Of a stretch of DNA of 12,997 nucleotides, positions 6,074-12,997 are shown in pieces (positions within the stretch are counted from its first letter, which is position 1; every line of letters starts with the position of its first letter). The position numbers and the translations under genes were made by a program. Under the pieces are notes generated by a model. It saw nothing but the letters and a program-made list of their open reading frames with translations. It searched no databases and was not told where the DNA came from. This stretch comes from Acidimicrobiia bacterium. Its GTDB lineage: Bacteria > Actinomycetota > Acidimicrobiia > IMCC26256 > PALSA-555. Where the stretch lies: positions 1 through 12,997 of the forward strand of contig JAFMJM010000045.1 of NCBI GenBank assembly GCA_017853455.1. The letters run 5' to 3'.

Positions 6074-7821
6074 GGTCCCACCGCCCGATGCTCCGCCGTC
6101 TCATGCGCCGGTTCCTGACCGGGCACGGTCGCGCCCTCGCCCTCGTGATGGCGTTCACCGTCGGCCAGGTGGTGTGCCAGCTCCTGCTCCCGTCGCTCAA
6201 CGCCGACATCATCAACAAGGGCATCCTCGCCGGAGACTCGCACTACATCTGGGTCAAGGGCGCCGAGATGCTCGTCGTCACCCTGATCCAGGCCGGGCTG
6301 GCGGTCGCCGCCGTCTACTTCGCCTCACGGATCGCCATGGCGGTCGGTCGCGACATCCGCGGGGCGCTGTTCCACCGGGTCACCGACTTCTCGGCCCAGG
6401 ACGTCGCGCGGTTCGGTGCGCCGTCGCTCATCACCCGGATCACCAACGACGTCTCGCAGGTGCAGATCCTCACCCTGATGATGGGCACGCTCTTCCTGGC
6501 CGCTCCGATCACCATCGTCGTCGGGATCTTCATGGCGGCACGCGAAGACGTGCCGCTGACGGCGATCTTCCTGGTGAGCGTCCCGCTGGTCGTGATCGTG
6601 GTGGGCTCGGCGATCGCCCGGATGATGCCCCAGTTCGAGGTGATGCAGGGCCGCATCGACCGCATCAACGAGATCCTGCGCGAGCAGATCACCGGCATCC
6701 GGGTCGTGCGGGCCTTCGTGCGCGAGGACCGCGAGGCGAAGCGCTTCGGTGCCGCCAACGCCGACCTCACCGCCGTGTCGCTGGCGTCGGGGCGAGTCAT
6801 GGTCATGATCTTCCCGACGGTGCTGATCGTGGTCAACGTCTCGAGCGCGGCCGCGGTGTGGATCGGCGGCAACCGCATCGCGGCCGGATCGATGCAGGTC
6901 GGCGCCCTGGTCGCCTTCCTGTCGTACCTGATCCAGGTGCTCATGTCGGTGGTGACCGCGTCGTTCACCGCCACGATGGTCCCGCGCGCCGCAGTGAGCG
7001 CCGAGCGCATCGAGGAGGTGCTCGGTTCGGAGACCTCGGTCCGGGCGCCGGCCGACCCCGTCACCGCGCTGCCGGGCCCGGCGTCGGTCGAGTTCCGCAA
7101 CGTGTCGTTCGGATACCCCGGAGCGGAGCACGCGGTGCTGACCGACGTCTCCTTCACGGCCGCCGCCGGTGAGCTGGTCGCCTTCATCGGGAGCACGGGC
7201 TCGGGCAAGACCACGCTGTGCAACCTCGTGCCGCGCCTCTTCGACGTCACCGGAGGGTCGGTGCTCGTCAACGGTGTCGACGTGCGCACCGTCGACCTCG
7301 AGGTGCTGTGGAGCCACGTCGGCTACGTGCCCCAGAAGCCGTTCCTCTTCTCCGGGACGGTCGCCTCCAACCTCCGCCACGCCGACCCCGACGCCACCGA
7401 CGACGACCTGTGGCGTGCGCTGCGGATCGCCCAGGCCGAGGACTTCGTCCGGGACATGCCCGACGGTCTCGAATCGCGGATCGCCCAGGGTGGCAGCAAC
7501 GTCTCGGGCGGGCAGCGCCAGCGCCTGGCGATCGCCCGGGCCCTCGTGCGGCGGCCGTCGATCTACCTGTTCGACGACTCCTTCTCGGCGCTCGACCTCG
7601 CCACCGACGCCCGGCTCCGGGCGGCCCTCGCCCCCGAGGTCGCCGACGCCGTCACCCTCGTGGTGGCCCAGCGCGTCTCGACCATCCTGCGGGCCGACCG
7701 CATCGTCGTCCTCGACGACGGCGCCGTGGTGGGGATCGGCACCCACCACGAGCTCATGGAGACCTGCCCCACCTACCTCGAGATCGTCGAGTCGCAGCTG
7801 ACCCGCGAGGAGGCCGCATGA
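6070..7821 (+). CDS. ABC exporter subunit 1, fused membrane and ATPase domains (degenerate ATP site)
   Basis: This encodes a 583-residue half-transporter of the multidrug/lipid exporter type (YfiB/MdlA-like). Six membrane helices lie at about 21-45, 65-88, 135-157, 162-185, 240-266 and 277-302. In the ATPase domain, Walker A is GSTGSGKTT (374-382), the Q-loop Gln is 422, and the signature VSGGQ (478-482) is canonical. Walker B is IYLFDD (498-503), with Asp503 in place of the catalytic Glu, and the H-loop His is replaced by Gln534. Its own ATP site should therefore hydrolyse poorly, while its signature completes the partner's active site. The GTG at 6070 overlaps the stop of a possible leader peptide. 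An alternative start is the ATG at 6088, with GAGG (6072-6075) twelve bases upstream. The stop overlaps the next gene as ATGA. Substrate is unknown; a drug, lipid or metabolite is likely. Confidence 0.9.
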   Translation: MRSHRPMLRRLMRRFLTGHGRALALVMAFTVGQVVCQLLLPSLNADIINKGILAGDSHYIWVKGAEMLVVTLIQAGLAVAAVYFASRIAMAVGRDIRGALFHRVTDFSAQDVARFGAPSLITRITNDVSQVQILTLMMGTLFLAAPITIVVGIFMAAREDVPLTAIFLVSVPLVVIVVGSAIARMMPQFEVMQGRIDRINEILREQITGIRVVRAFVREDREAKRFGAANADLTAVSLASGRVMVMIFPTVLIVVNVSSAAAVWIGGNRIAAGSMQVGALVAFLSYLIQVLMSVVTASFTATMVPRAAVSAERIEEVLGSETSVRAPADPVTALPGPASVEFRNVSFGYPGAEHAVLTDVSFTAAAGELVAFIGSTGSGKTTLCNLVPRLFDVTGGSVLVNGVDVRTVDLEVLWSHVGYVPQKPFLFSGTVASNLRHADPDATDDDLWRALRIAQAEDFVRDMPDGLESRIAQGGSNVSGGQRQRLAIARALVRRPSIYLFDDSFSALDLATDARLRAALAPEVADAVTLVVAQRVSTILRADRIVVLDDGAVVGIGTHHELMETCPTYLEIVESQLTREEAA

Positions 7822-9707
7822 GACTGCGCCGCCGCCCCGCTGCCGTCGCCCGCGAGGACGAGTTCCTGACCTCCGAGGCCGCCCGCCAGACCGACGTCAG
7901 CGGCCGGTGGGGGGCCGCCGGCCTCCCCCTCGCCCGGTCGCGGAACTTCCGGTCCTCCTCGACCCGTCTGGCGGCGCGGCTCCGGCCCGAAGGTGCCGGT
8001 CTGGCCCGGGTCGTGGTGCTGGCCCTCGGGAGCGTGACCCTCCTCGTCTCGGGGCCGCGGATCCTCGGGAACGCCACCAACGTCGTGGTCCAGGGGGTGG
8101 TGTCGGGCAACGGCATCGACTTCGGTCGCCTGCACCGGGTCCTGCTGATCGCCGCCACCGTCTACGCCGTGGGCGGCCTGCTCGGGCTCCTCCAGGCCCG
8201 CACCATCGCCACCGTCGTCCAGCGGGCGATGTCGACGCTGCGCGCCGACGTCGAGGACAAGCTCAACCGACTGCCGCTCAGCTACGTCGACCGGCAACCC
8301 CGCGGTGACCTCCTGAGCCGCGTCACCAACGACATCGACAACCTGGCCCAGAGCATGCAGCAGACGCTCAGCCAGATGCTGACGTCGGTGCTGACCCTGA
8401 TCGGGACCGTCATCATGATGTTCACGATCTCGCCGATGCTGGCGGTCGTCGCGCTGGTGACCCTCCCGCTGTCGTGGGGGTCGATGAAGCTCATCACCAC
8501 GCGCTCGAAGAAGCAGTTCATCGCGCAGTGGCAGCACACCGGCATGCTCAACGCCCAGGTCGAGGAGGCGTTCACCGGTCACACGCTGGTCAAGGTGTTC
8601 GGGCGTCAGGCCGACGTCGAGGCCACCTTCGACGCCAAGAACACCGAGCTCTTCGAGGCCGGGCACGGGGCCCAGTTCGTGTCGGGGATCGTCATGCCGG
8701 TGATGGCGTTCTTCGGCAACCTCAACTTCGTGATCATCGCCCTCGTGGGCGGCCTGCGCGTGATCAGCGGGCAGATGAGCATCGGCGACATCCAGGCCTT
8801 CATCCAGTACTCGCGTCAGTTCACGATGCCGCTCACCCAGTTGGCGTCGATGGTCAACATGATGCAGTCGGGCATCGCCTCGGCCGAGCGGGTGTTCGAG
8901 CTGCTCGACGCTCCCGAGGAGCTCGACCGGCCGGACCTCGTGCCCCCTCCCGACCCGGTCCGCGGGCGGGTGGTGTTCGACCACGTGTCGTTCTCGTACG
9001 ACCCGGCCACACCCCTGATCGAGGACCTGTCGTTGGTCGCCGAGCCCGGCCGGACCGTCGCCATCGTCGGACCCACCGGGGCGGGCAAGACCACCCTCGT
9101 CAACCTGGTGATGCGCTTCTACGACCTCGCCGGCGGGGCGATCGTCCTCGACGGGATCGACATCGCCGACCTCACCCGGCAGGACCTCCGCCGCAACATC
9201 GGGATGGTCCTCCAGGACACTTGGCTGTTCGGCGGCACCATCCGTGAGAACATCGCCTACGGCAACCCCGACGCCACGGAGGAGCAGATCCGCGCCGCGG
9301 CCAAGGCCACCTACGTCGACCGCTTCGTCTCGACGCTCCCGCTCGGATACGACACCGTGCTGGCCGACGAGGGCAGCGCGGTGAGCGCGGGCGAGAAGCA
9401 GTTGCTCACGATCGCCCGGGCGTTCCTGGCCGACCCGGCCATCCTCATCCTCGACGAGGCCACCTCGTCGGTCGACACCCGGACCGAGGTGCTCATCCAG
9501 CGGGCGATGGCGGCCCTCCGGTCCAACCGCACCAGCTTCGTGATCGCGCACCGCCTCTCCACCATCCGCGACGCCGACACGATCCTGGTGATGGAGCACG
9601 GCTCGATCGTCGAGCAGGGCTCGCACGACGCCCTGCTCGCCCGCGACGGCGCCTACGCCCGCCTCTACAACGCCCAGTTCGCGGGCGCCGCCGTCGACCT
9701 GGCCTGA
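7818..9707 (+). CDS. ABC exporter subunit 2, fused membrane and ATPase domains (catalytic ATP site)
   Basis: This encodes a 629-residue half-transporter (YfiC/MdlB-like), partner of the preceding gene. A cytoplasmic extension of about 60 residues (with RSRNFRSSSTRL at about 40-51) comes before six membrane helices starting near 61-84 and 105-128. Such an extension is common in this actinobacterial subfamily. Walker A is GPTGAGKT (418-425), the Q-loop Gln is 466, Walker B is ILILDE (542-547) with catalytic Glu547, and the H-loop is His578. The signature is VSAGEK (522-527) instead of LSGGQ. The active site of the dimer is thus this subunit's Walker motifs with subunit 1's VSGGQ. The ATG at 7818 overlaps the upstream stop and has GAGGAGG at 7807-7813, so the two subunits should be translated in a coupled, roughly equal way. 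Control is probably by the divergent MarR protein. Confidence 0.93.
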   Translation: MRLRRRPAAVAREDEFLTSEAARQTDVSGRWGAAGLPLARSRNFRSSSTRLAARLRPEGAGLARVVVLALGSVTLLVSGPRILGNATNVVVQGVVSGNGIDFGRLHRVLLIAATVYAVGGLLGLLQARTIATVVQRAMSTLRADVEDKLNRLPLSYVDRQPRGDLLSRVTNDIDNLAQSMQQTLSQMLTSVLTLIGTVIMMFTISPMLAVVALVTLPLSWGSMKLITTRSKKQFIAQWQHTGMLNAQVEEAFTGHTLVKVFGRQADVEATFDAKNTELFEAGHGAQFVSGIVMPVMAFFGNLNFVIIALVGGLRVISGQMSIGDIQAFIQYSRQFTMPLTQLASMVNMMQSGIASAERVFELLDAPEELDRPDLVPPPDPVRGRVVFDHVSFSYDPATPLIEDLSLVAEPGRTVAIVGPTGAGKTTLVNLVMRFYDLAGGAIVLDGIDIADLTRQDLRRNIGMVLQDTWLFGGTIRENIAYGNPDATEEQIRAAAKATYVDRFVSTLPLGYDTVLADEGSAVSAGEKQLLTIARAFLADPAILILDEATSSVDTRTEVLIQRAMAALRSNRTSFVIAHRLSTIRDADTILVMEHGSIVEQGSHDALLARDGAYARLYNAQFAGAAVDLA

Positions 9708-9718
9708 TCGTCGCGCGG

Positions 9719-9724
9719 TAGCAT
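9719..9724 (+). promoter_or_regulatory. Possible -10 box for the 524-residue protein gene
   Basis: TAGCAT fits TAnnnT and lies in the 59-base gap after the exporter operon. Transcription would begin near 9731, giving a leader of about 36 bases with an AGGCGGG-like ribosome site just before the GTG at 9767. No good -35 is visible. It suggests the downstream gene can be transcribed apart from the exporter. Confidence 0.3.
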
Positions 9725-9766
9725 CGTCCGATCCCGAACGACGGTCGACGGAAGCAGGCGGGCAGC

Positions 9767-11341
9767 GTGACCCAGGAGACCGGTCGTCCCGATCACCACC
9801 GTCGGCACTCGGCGGCCCGGATGCGCCGACTCCGTGCGCTCCGGATGCTTCCGCCCCACTGGCGCGGTCGGCTGGCCGAGCGGCGCCTCCGCCGCCCGGG
9901 TGCCCCGGGCCCCGCGGCGGAGCACGTGGTCCAGTACCTGGTCAGCGACACGTTGCGGGCCCGCAAGACCGACCCGACGGCCAACGCCATCGGCGTCAAG
10001 CAGGCCGACGTCTTCTACCGCGACCAGTACCGGCAGTACTTCAGCACCGTCATGGGTGCGTTCGCCGCGACCGCACCGCAGGCGCTGCTGGCCGCCGGGA
10101 CCCGGGCCCGGGGCCTGGCGTGGTGGCGCCGTCGCCGCACGGTCGCCGTGCTGGTCGACGGCGGAACGGCCGCACCGCCCATCCTCGTGCTCGACCGTGG
10201 AGCCGTCGCCGTCGCGGTGCTGCTCCCCCCGGACGGCGCCGACGAGGAGCGCCTGGTGGCCGGCGATCGGGCGGCGTCGCCGGCCGGGGTGCGGTCGGTC
10301 CGGGAGCGTGATCACGACGGGGCGTTGCTCGAGACCGTGCGGGCCGCGGTGGCGACCGGGCGGCTGGCGGTGCTGGCGTTGCACCCCTACGACCCCGACG
10401 CCATGGGTCTCCACGTCACGCTCTTCGGCGTGGCCCTGCTCGACGCCGCCGCGCTGGCCGCCGAGCACGCCCTGGCGCCGGGTGACCTGGCCGACCACGA
10501 GGCCGCGGCGAACGCCGCGGGCCGACGCCTGGCGTTCCTGGTCGGTGGGACCGAGGAGATCTTCACCCAGTGCTCGCAGAACCTGTTCGTCAAGCACCCG
10601 GTGCCCGACCCCGGTCCCACCCCCGACGGGGCCGACCGGGCCGACCCGGGCGCGTCACCGACCTCCCTCGACGACCTGCTCGCGCAGCAGTTCGAGGCGC
10701 TGCAGGTGACGGTCGGGTTCGACGGACTCCCGGGCGCGTCGCCCCGCAACGGTGACATCGGTCGGGCGGCCTTCGTCGAGCGGCGTCGGGGTCGGGCCCA
10801 CCTCCTGATCCCCTACCACCCCGGCAACGCCATCCACGGCCACGCCGCGAAGCTCTGGACCAATCCGTACAGCACGGTGGTCGTGTCCGACGACCACTCG
10901 GTGCGACGGCGGGTGACCCTGGCCGGCCGGTCGTGGATCGCCGATCAGGCCGTCGTGGCGCGGCGCTTCCCGACGACGGCCGACGCCGTCGCGCGTCCGG
11001 AGGGGCCCGACGGACCGACCGTGCCCGATCCCGTCTACTGGTTCGTCATGCGGATCGACGACGTGGTGTGGGAGCGCGGCACCCTGGCCGCCAACCGCCT
11101 CGACCCGGGTCGGGCGGCCTGCACGATCAACGCGGGGGGCCAGGGTCGGCACACCAAGAAGCCGGGCTACTTCGCGGCCGACACGGTCGAGGTCTACGAC
11201 GTCCACCGCCAGCACGAGCGGGAGCGCGCCGGTCGTCCCGTCGACCCCGCCGGCACCGAGCGCCGGGCGTGGCTCGCCGCGGTCACCGACGACCTGGCGG
11301 CCCGGCGCGCCCACCTCGCCCGCATCGGGTCCGAACCCTGA
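9767..11341 (+). CDS. Uncharacterised 524-residue protein
   Basis: I do not recognise this protein. It is soluble, with no signal peptide or membrane helix. Residues 1-50 are very basic (many Arg and His) and probably disordered. Residues about 52-112 are helical, with an aromatic stretch ADVFYRDQYRQYF (80-92). Residues about 125-260 look alpha/beta, with alternating hydrophobic strands (TVAVLVDGG, PILVLDRGAVAVAVLLPP, LAVLALHPYDPD). An acidic, Pro-rich linker (279-299) separates a C-terminal half that looks most conserved: LLIPYHPGNAIHGHAAKLW (347-364), VVVSDDH (371-377), SWIADQAVVARRF (389-401), YWFVMRIDD (424-432) and CTINAGGQGRHTKKPGYF (452-469). His351, 357, 359 and 377 could bind a metal or do acid-base chemistry; this is speculation. 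The start is the GTG at 9767 with AGGCGGG-like purines just upstream. It lies 59 bases after the exporter operon and may have its own promoter. Confidence 0.8.
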   Translation: MTQETGRPDHHRRHSAARMRRLRALRMLPPHWRGRLAERRLRRPGAPGPAAEHVVQYLVSDTLRARKTDPTANAIGVKQADVFYRDQYRQYFSTVMGAFAATAPQALLAAGTRARGLAWWRRRRTVAVLVDGGTAAPPILVLDRGAVAVAVLLPPDGADEERLVAGDRAASPAGVRSVRERDHDGALLETVRAAVATGRLAVLALHPYDPDAMGLHVTLFGVALLDAAALAAEHALAPGDLADHEAAANAAGRRLAFLVGGTEEIFTQCSQNLFVKHPVPDPGPTPDGADRADPGASPTSLDDLLAQQFEALQVTVGFDGLPGASPRNGDIGRAAFVERRRGRAHLLIPYHPGNAIHGHAAKLWTNPYSTVVVSDDHSVRRRVTLAGRSWIADQAVVARRFPTTADAVARPEGPDGPTVPDPVYWFVMRIDDVVWERGTLAANRLDPGRAACTINAGGQGRHTKKPGYFAADTVEVYDVHRQHERERAGRPVDPAGTERRAWLAAVTDDLAARRAHLARIGSEP

Positions 11342-11361
11342 TTCGGGCGTCCGGCGCTGGC

Positions 11362-11367
11362 TAGCGT
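11362..11367 (+). promoter_or_regulatory. -10 box giving a probably leaderless aldolase-family mRNA
   Basis: TAGCGT ends six bases before the ATG at 11374, the same distance as in the MarR promoter of this window. Transcription would start at the A of the ATG, and no Shine-Dalgarno is present. A -35 at the ideal distance (TGATTC, 11339-11344) is weak. Confidence 0.45.
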
Positions 11368-11373
11368 CGGTCC

Positions 11374-12117
11374 ATGACCTTCACCCCGAAGCCCGATCGC
11401 CTGCTCCCCGACCTCACGCCGCGCGAGGAGCTGGTCCTGCTGGCCCGCACGCTCTGGCGCGAGGGCTACAACGACCACCTCGCCGGGCACATCACCTGCA
11501 ACCTCGGTGACGGGACCCTGCTGTGCAACCCGTGGCTCATCACCTGGGACGAGCTGCGGCCCGAGCAGGTCATCCGCATCGACCTCACCGGTGCCGTGGT
11601 CGAGGGTGACTGGCCGGCCCCGCTCGGGATCCCGCTCCACCTCGCCCTGCACGAGGCGCGCCCCGACGTCCAGTGGGCGATGCACAACCACCCGCTCTTC
11701 GGCACCGTGATGGCCGACCTGCGGATCGTGCCGCCGCCGATGGACCAGTCGTCGGCGCTCGGGGGTGGCGGTGACCTCGCCCTGGTCGACGAGTACGAGG
11801 GCTCCGTCGACGCCATGGACGCCGCCCGGGCCGCGGTCGCCGCCCTCGGCGACGCCGAGATCGCGCTGCTCGCCGGTCACGGGGTGTTCGTGCTCGGCGT
11901 GTCGGCCCGGGCGGTCCACCAGCGGGCGGTCGCGCTCGAGCAGCGCTGTCAGCACGCCTGGATGGCGATGGCGGCGGGTGCGCCGCTGGAGTCGCCGTTG
12001 CCCCAGTGGTTCCGCGACCAGCGCCGGCACGGCGACGGCAACGGCTTCATCGGCTTCTGGGAGGCGATGGTCCGCGCCGAGCTCCGGGCCGACCCCACCC
12101 TGCTCGACCACGACTGA
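11374..12117 (+). CDS. Class II aldolase/adducin-family protein
   Basis: This encodes a 247-residue protein of the class II aldolase/adducin family, whose known members are zinc-dependent sugar-phosphate aldolases, epimerases and dehydratases. Visible motifs are GYNDHLAGHIT (31-41), the metal-binding MHNHP with His104 and His106, and GHGVF with the third ligand His169. In fuculose-phosphate aldolase a catalytic Glu sits in an S-E-x-x-x-H motif; here the aligned stretch reads L-G-I-P-L-H (84-89), so that Glu appears to be missing. This argues against simple sugar-phosphate aldolase activity and perhaps for decarboxylation, epimerisation or hydration on another substrate. The ATG at 11374 follows a -10 box by six bases (probably leaderless). 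The dioxygenase gene follows after 11 bases, so the two are probably co-transcribed. The substrate cannot be told from sequence. Confidence 0.88.
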   Translation: MTFTPKPDRLLPDLTPREELVLLARTLWREGYNDHLAGHITCNLGDGTLLCNPWLITWDELRPEQVIRIDLTGAVVEGDWPAPLGIPLHLALHEARPDVQWAMHNHPLFGTVMADLRIVPPPMDQSSALGGGGDLALVDEYEGSVDAMDAARAAVAALGDAEIALLAGHGVFVLGVSARAVHQRAVALEQRCQHAWMAMAAGAPLESPLPQWFRDQRRHGDGNGFIGFWEAMVRAELRADPTLLDHD

Positions 12118-12128
12118 CGGAGCCCGCG

Positions 12129-12968
12129 ATGCAGGTGACCCCGCTGACCAACGCACTCGGCGCCGTGGTCGAGGGCGTCGACGTCCGCGACCCCGGCGAC
12201 GACTTCGCTGCCGTCCACGCCGCGCTCCTCGAGCACGAGGTGATCTTCTTCCCCGGGGTGCACCTCACCGAGGACGAGCACATGGCCCTCGGGAGGCGCT
12301 TCGGGACGCCGAGCATCTTCCCGGTCTCCCGCCACCTCGGCGCCACCGAGCCGGTGCTGACCACGATCGTCGACCACCCCGGCCAGGCCAACGCCGCCGA
12401 CCACTGGCACACCGACGTCACCTGGATCGCCGAGCCGCCCAAGATCGCCCTGCTGACCGCCGTCGACATCCCGGAGCGGGGTGGCGACACGCTCTGGGCC
12501 TCGGGCACCGCCGCCTACGAGGCGCTCACGCCGAAGTTCCAGGACTGGCTCGCCGGAATGACCGTCGTGCACAGCGTCGAGGGCTTCCTCATGGGCGTCC
12601 GCAAGAAGCTGGGTGACGACGGCGACGACCTGGTCGACGCCCTCCGGCGGGGCTACCCGCCGGTCGAGCACCCGCTCGTGCGGACCCACCCCGAGACCGG
12701 GCGGCGGGCCCTCATGTACTCGTCGGAGTTCATGACCCGGGTGGTCGGGGTGTCCGACGACGAGAGCCGGGCGGTGCTCGACTTCGTCGGATCGTGGATC
12801 AAGGACGTCCGCTTCCACGTGCGGTGGCACTGGTCGCCCGGAGACCTGGCCATCTGGGACGAGCGCTCCACCGCCCACCGGGCCGCCGGCGACCACTTCC
12901 CCCACGCACGGTCGATCCGCCGCCTCGAGATCGACGGCGACCGCCCCTTCTTCGACCCCACCCGCTGA
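12129..12968 (+). CDS. TauD/TfdA-family 2-oxoglutarate dioxygenase
   Basis: This encodes a 279-residue Fe(II)/2-oxoglutarate dioxygenase of the TauD/TfdA family, which hydroxylates small organic acids such as taurine, sulfonates or aryloxyalkanoates. The iron triad is His94 and Asp96 in HWHTDVTW, and His250 in WDERSTAHRA. Arg261 and Arg265 in HARSIRR align with the 2-oxoglutarate and substrate-region arginines of TauD. Thr121 in GGDT fits the TauD threonine that also contacts 2-oxoglutarate. The ending GDRPFF is typical. Length is normal. The start is ATG 12129, with GGAG (12119-12122) six bases upstream. It is 11 bases downstream of the aldolase-family gene, implying a shared transcript. The remaining 29 bases of the window after the stop show nothing recognisable. 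The substrate is unknown; taurine use cannot be claimed. Confidence 0.9.
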   Translation: MQVTPLTNALGAVVEGVDVRDPGDDFAAVHAALLEHEVIFFPGVHLTEDEHMALGRRFGTPSIFPVSRHLGATEPVLTTIVDHPGQANAADHWHTDVTWIAEPPKIALLTAVDIPERGGDTLWASGTAAYEALTPKFQDWLAGMTVVHSVEGFLMGVRKKLGDDGDDLVDALRRGYPPVEHPLVRTHPETGRRALMYSSEFMTRVVGVSDDESRAVLDFVGSWIKDVRFHVRWHWSPGDLAIWDERSTAHRAAGDHFPHARSIRRLEIDGDRPFFDPTR

Positions 12969-12997
12969 CCCACCAGCGTTTGTGCGTTCGTCGTGCC

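Noticed and set aside
7773..9626. Long minus-strand frame opposite the second ABC gene
   Set aside because: It has no recognisable motif and a His/Asp/Gly/Val-rich shadow composition, while the sense strand encodes a complete ABC subunit.
1800..12968. A sulfur-metabolism island linking the sulfotransferase domain and the TauD-family enzyme
   Set aside because: They are over 7 kb apart with unrelated operons between, and TauD-family membership does not imply taurine or sulfonate use.
1..12997. Mobile element, CRISPR, toxin-antitoxin or phage-defence system
   Set aside because: I saw no transposase, integrase, spaced repeats, Cas or defence-type proteins. The tRNA could be an attachment site, but no integrase or repeated tRNA end is visible.

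Overview
The window is about 13 kb of very GC-rich DNA with GTG starts, ATGA overlaps and several start codons placed just after a TAnnnT -10 box (probable leaderless mRNAs). It looks like chromosomal DNA of a high-GC actinomycete; a member of the Acidimicrobiia is my inference from overall style, not a database result. There is no transposase, integrase, CRISPR array or phage gene. Coding density is high and no gap exceeds 300 bases.

Layout. The window opens inside a tRNA-Glu(UUC) gene on the minus strand, cut by the window edge. Then comes a secreted right-handed beta-helix protein with a choice-of-anchor Q-type C-terminus (140-1789, +). It converges on a 1,018-residue three-domain protein (1800-4856, -): an N-terminal aspartyl/asparaginyl beta-hydroxylase-like 2-oxoglutarate oxygenase, a central PAPS-type sulfotransferase, and a C-terminal TIGR03032/DUF4915-type repeat domain reached through an Ala-Pro linker. 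A small two-helix membrane protein of unknown function (4962-5501, +) diverges from it and converges on a MarR-family regulator (5523-5972, -). The regulator diverges from a two-gene operon for a heterodimeric ABC exporter (6070-7821 and 7818-9707, +). A 524-residue protein I do not recognise follows (9767-11341, +). Last is a pair, a class II aldolase/adducin-family protein and a TauD/TfdA-family dioxygenase (11374-12117 and 12129-12968, +).

How the genes may work together. The MarR repressor and ABC pair form a classic regulator/efflux module with face-to-face promoters and a candidate operator over the exporter start site. The two ABC subunits carry complementary defects: subunit 1 has degenerate Walker B and H-loop residues, subunit 2 a degenerate signature. 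This is the pattern of asymmetric heterodimeric exporters with one active and one degenerate ATP site. The aldolase and dioxygenase are probably one small catabolic transcription unit with unknown substrate.

The most unusual item is the hydroxylase-sulfotransferase-TIGR03032 fusion. Its parts suggest a tailoring enzyme that hydroxylates and then sulfates one target, which is inference. Both convergent gene junctions carry inverted repeats whose arms contain the two opposing stop codons.
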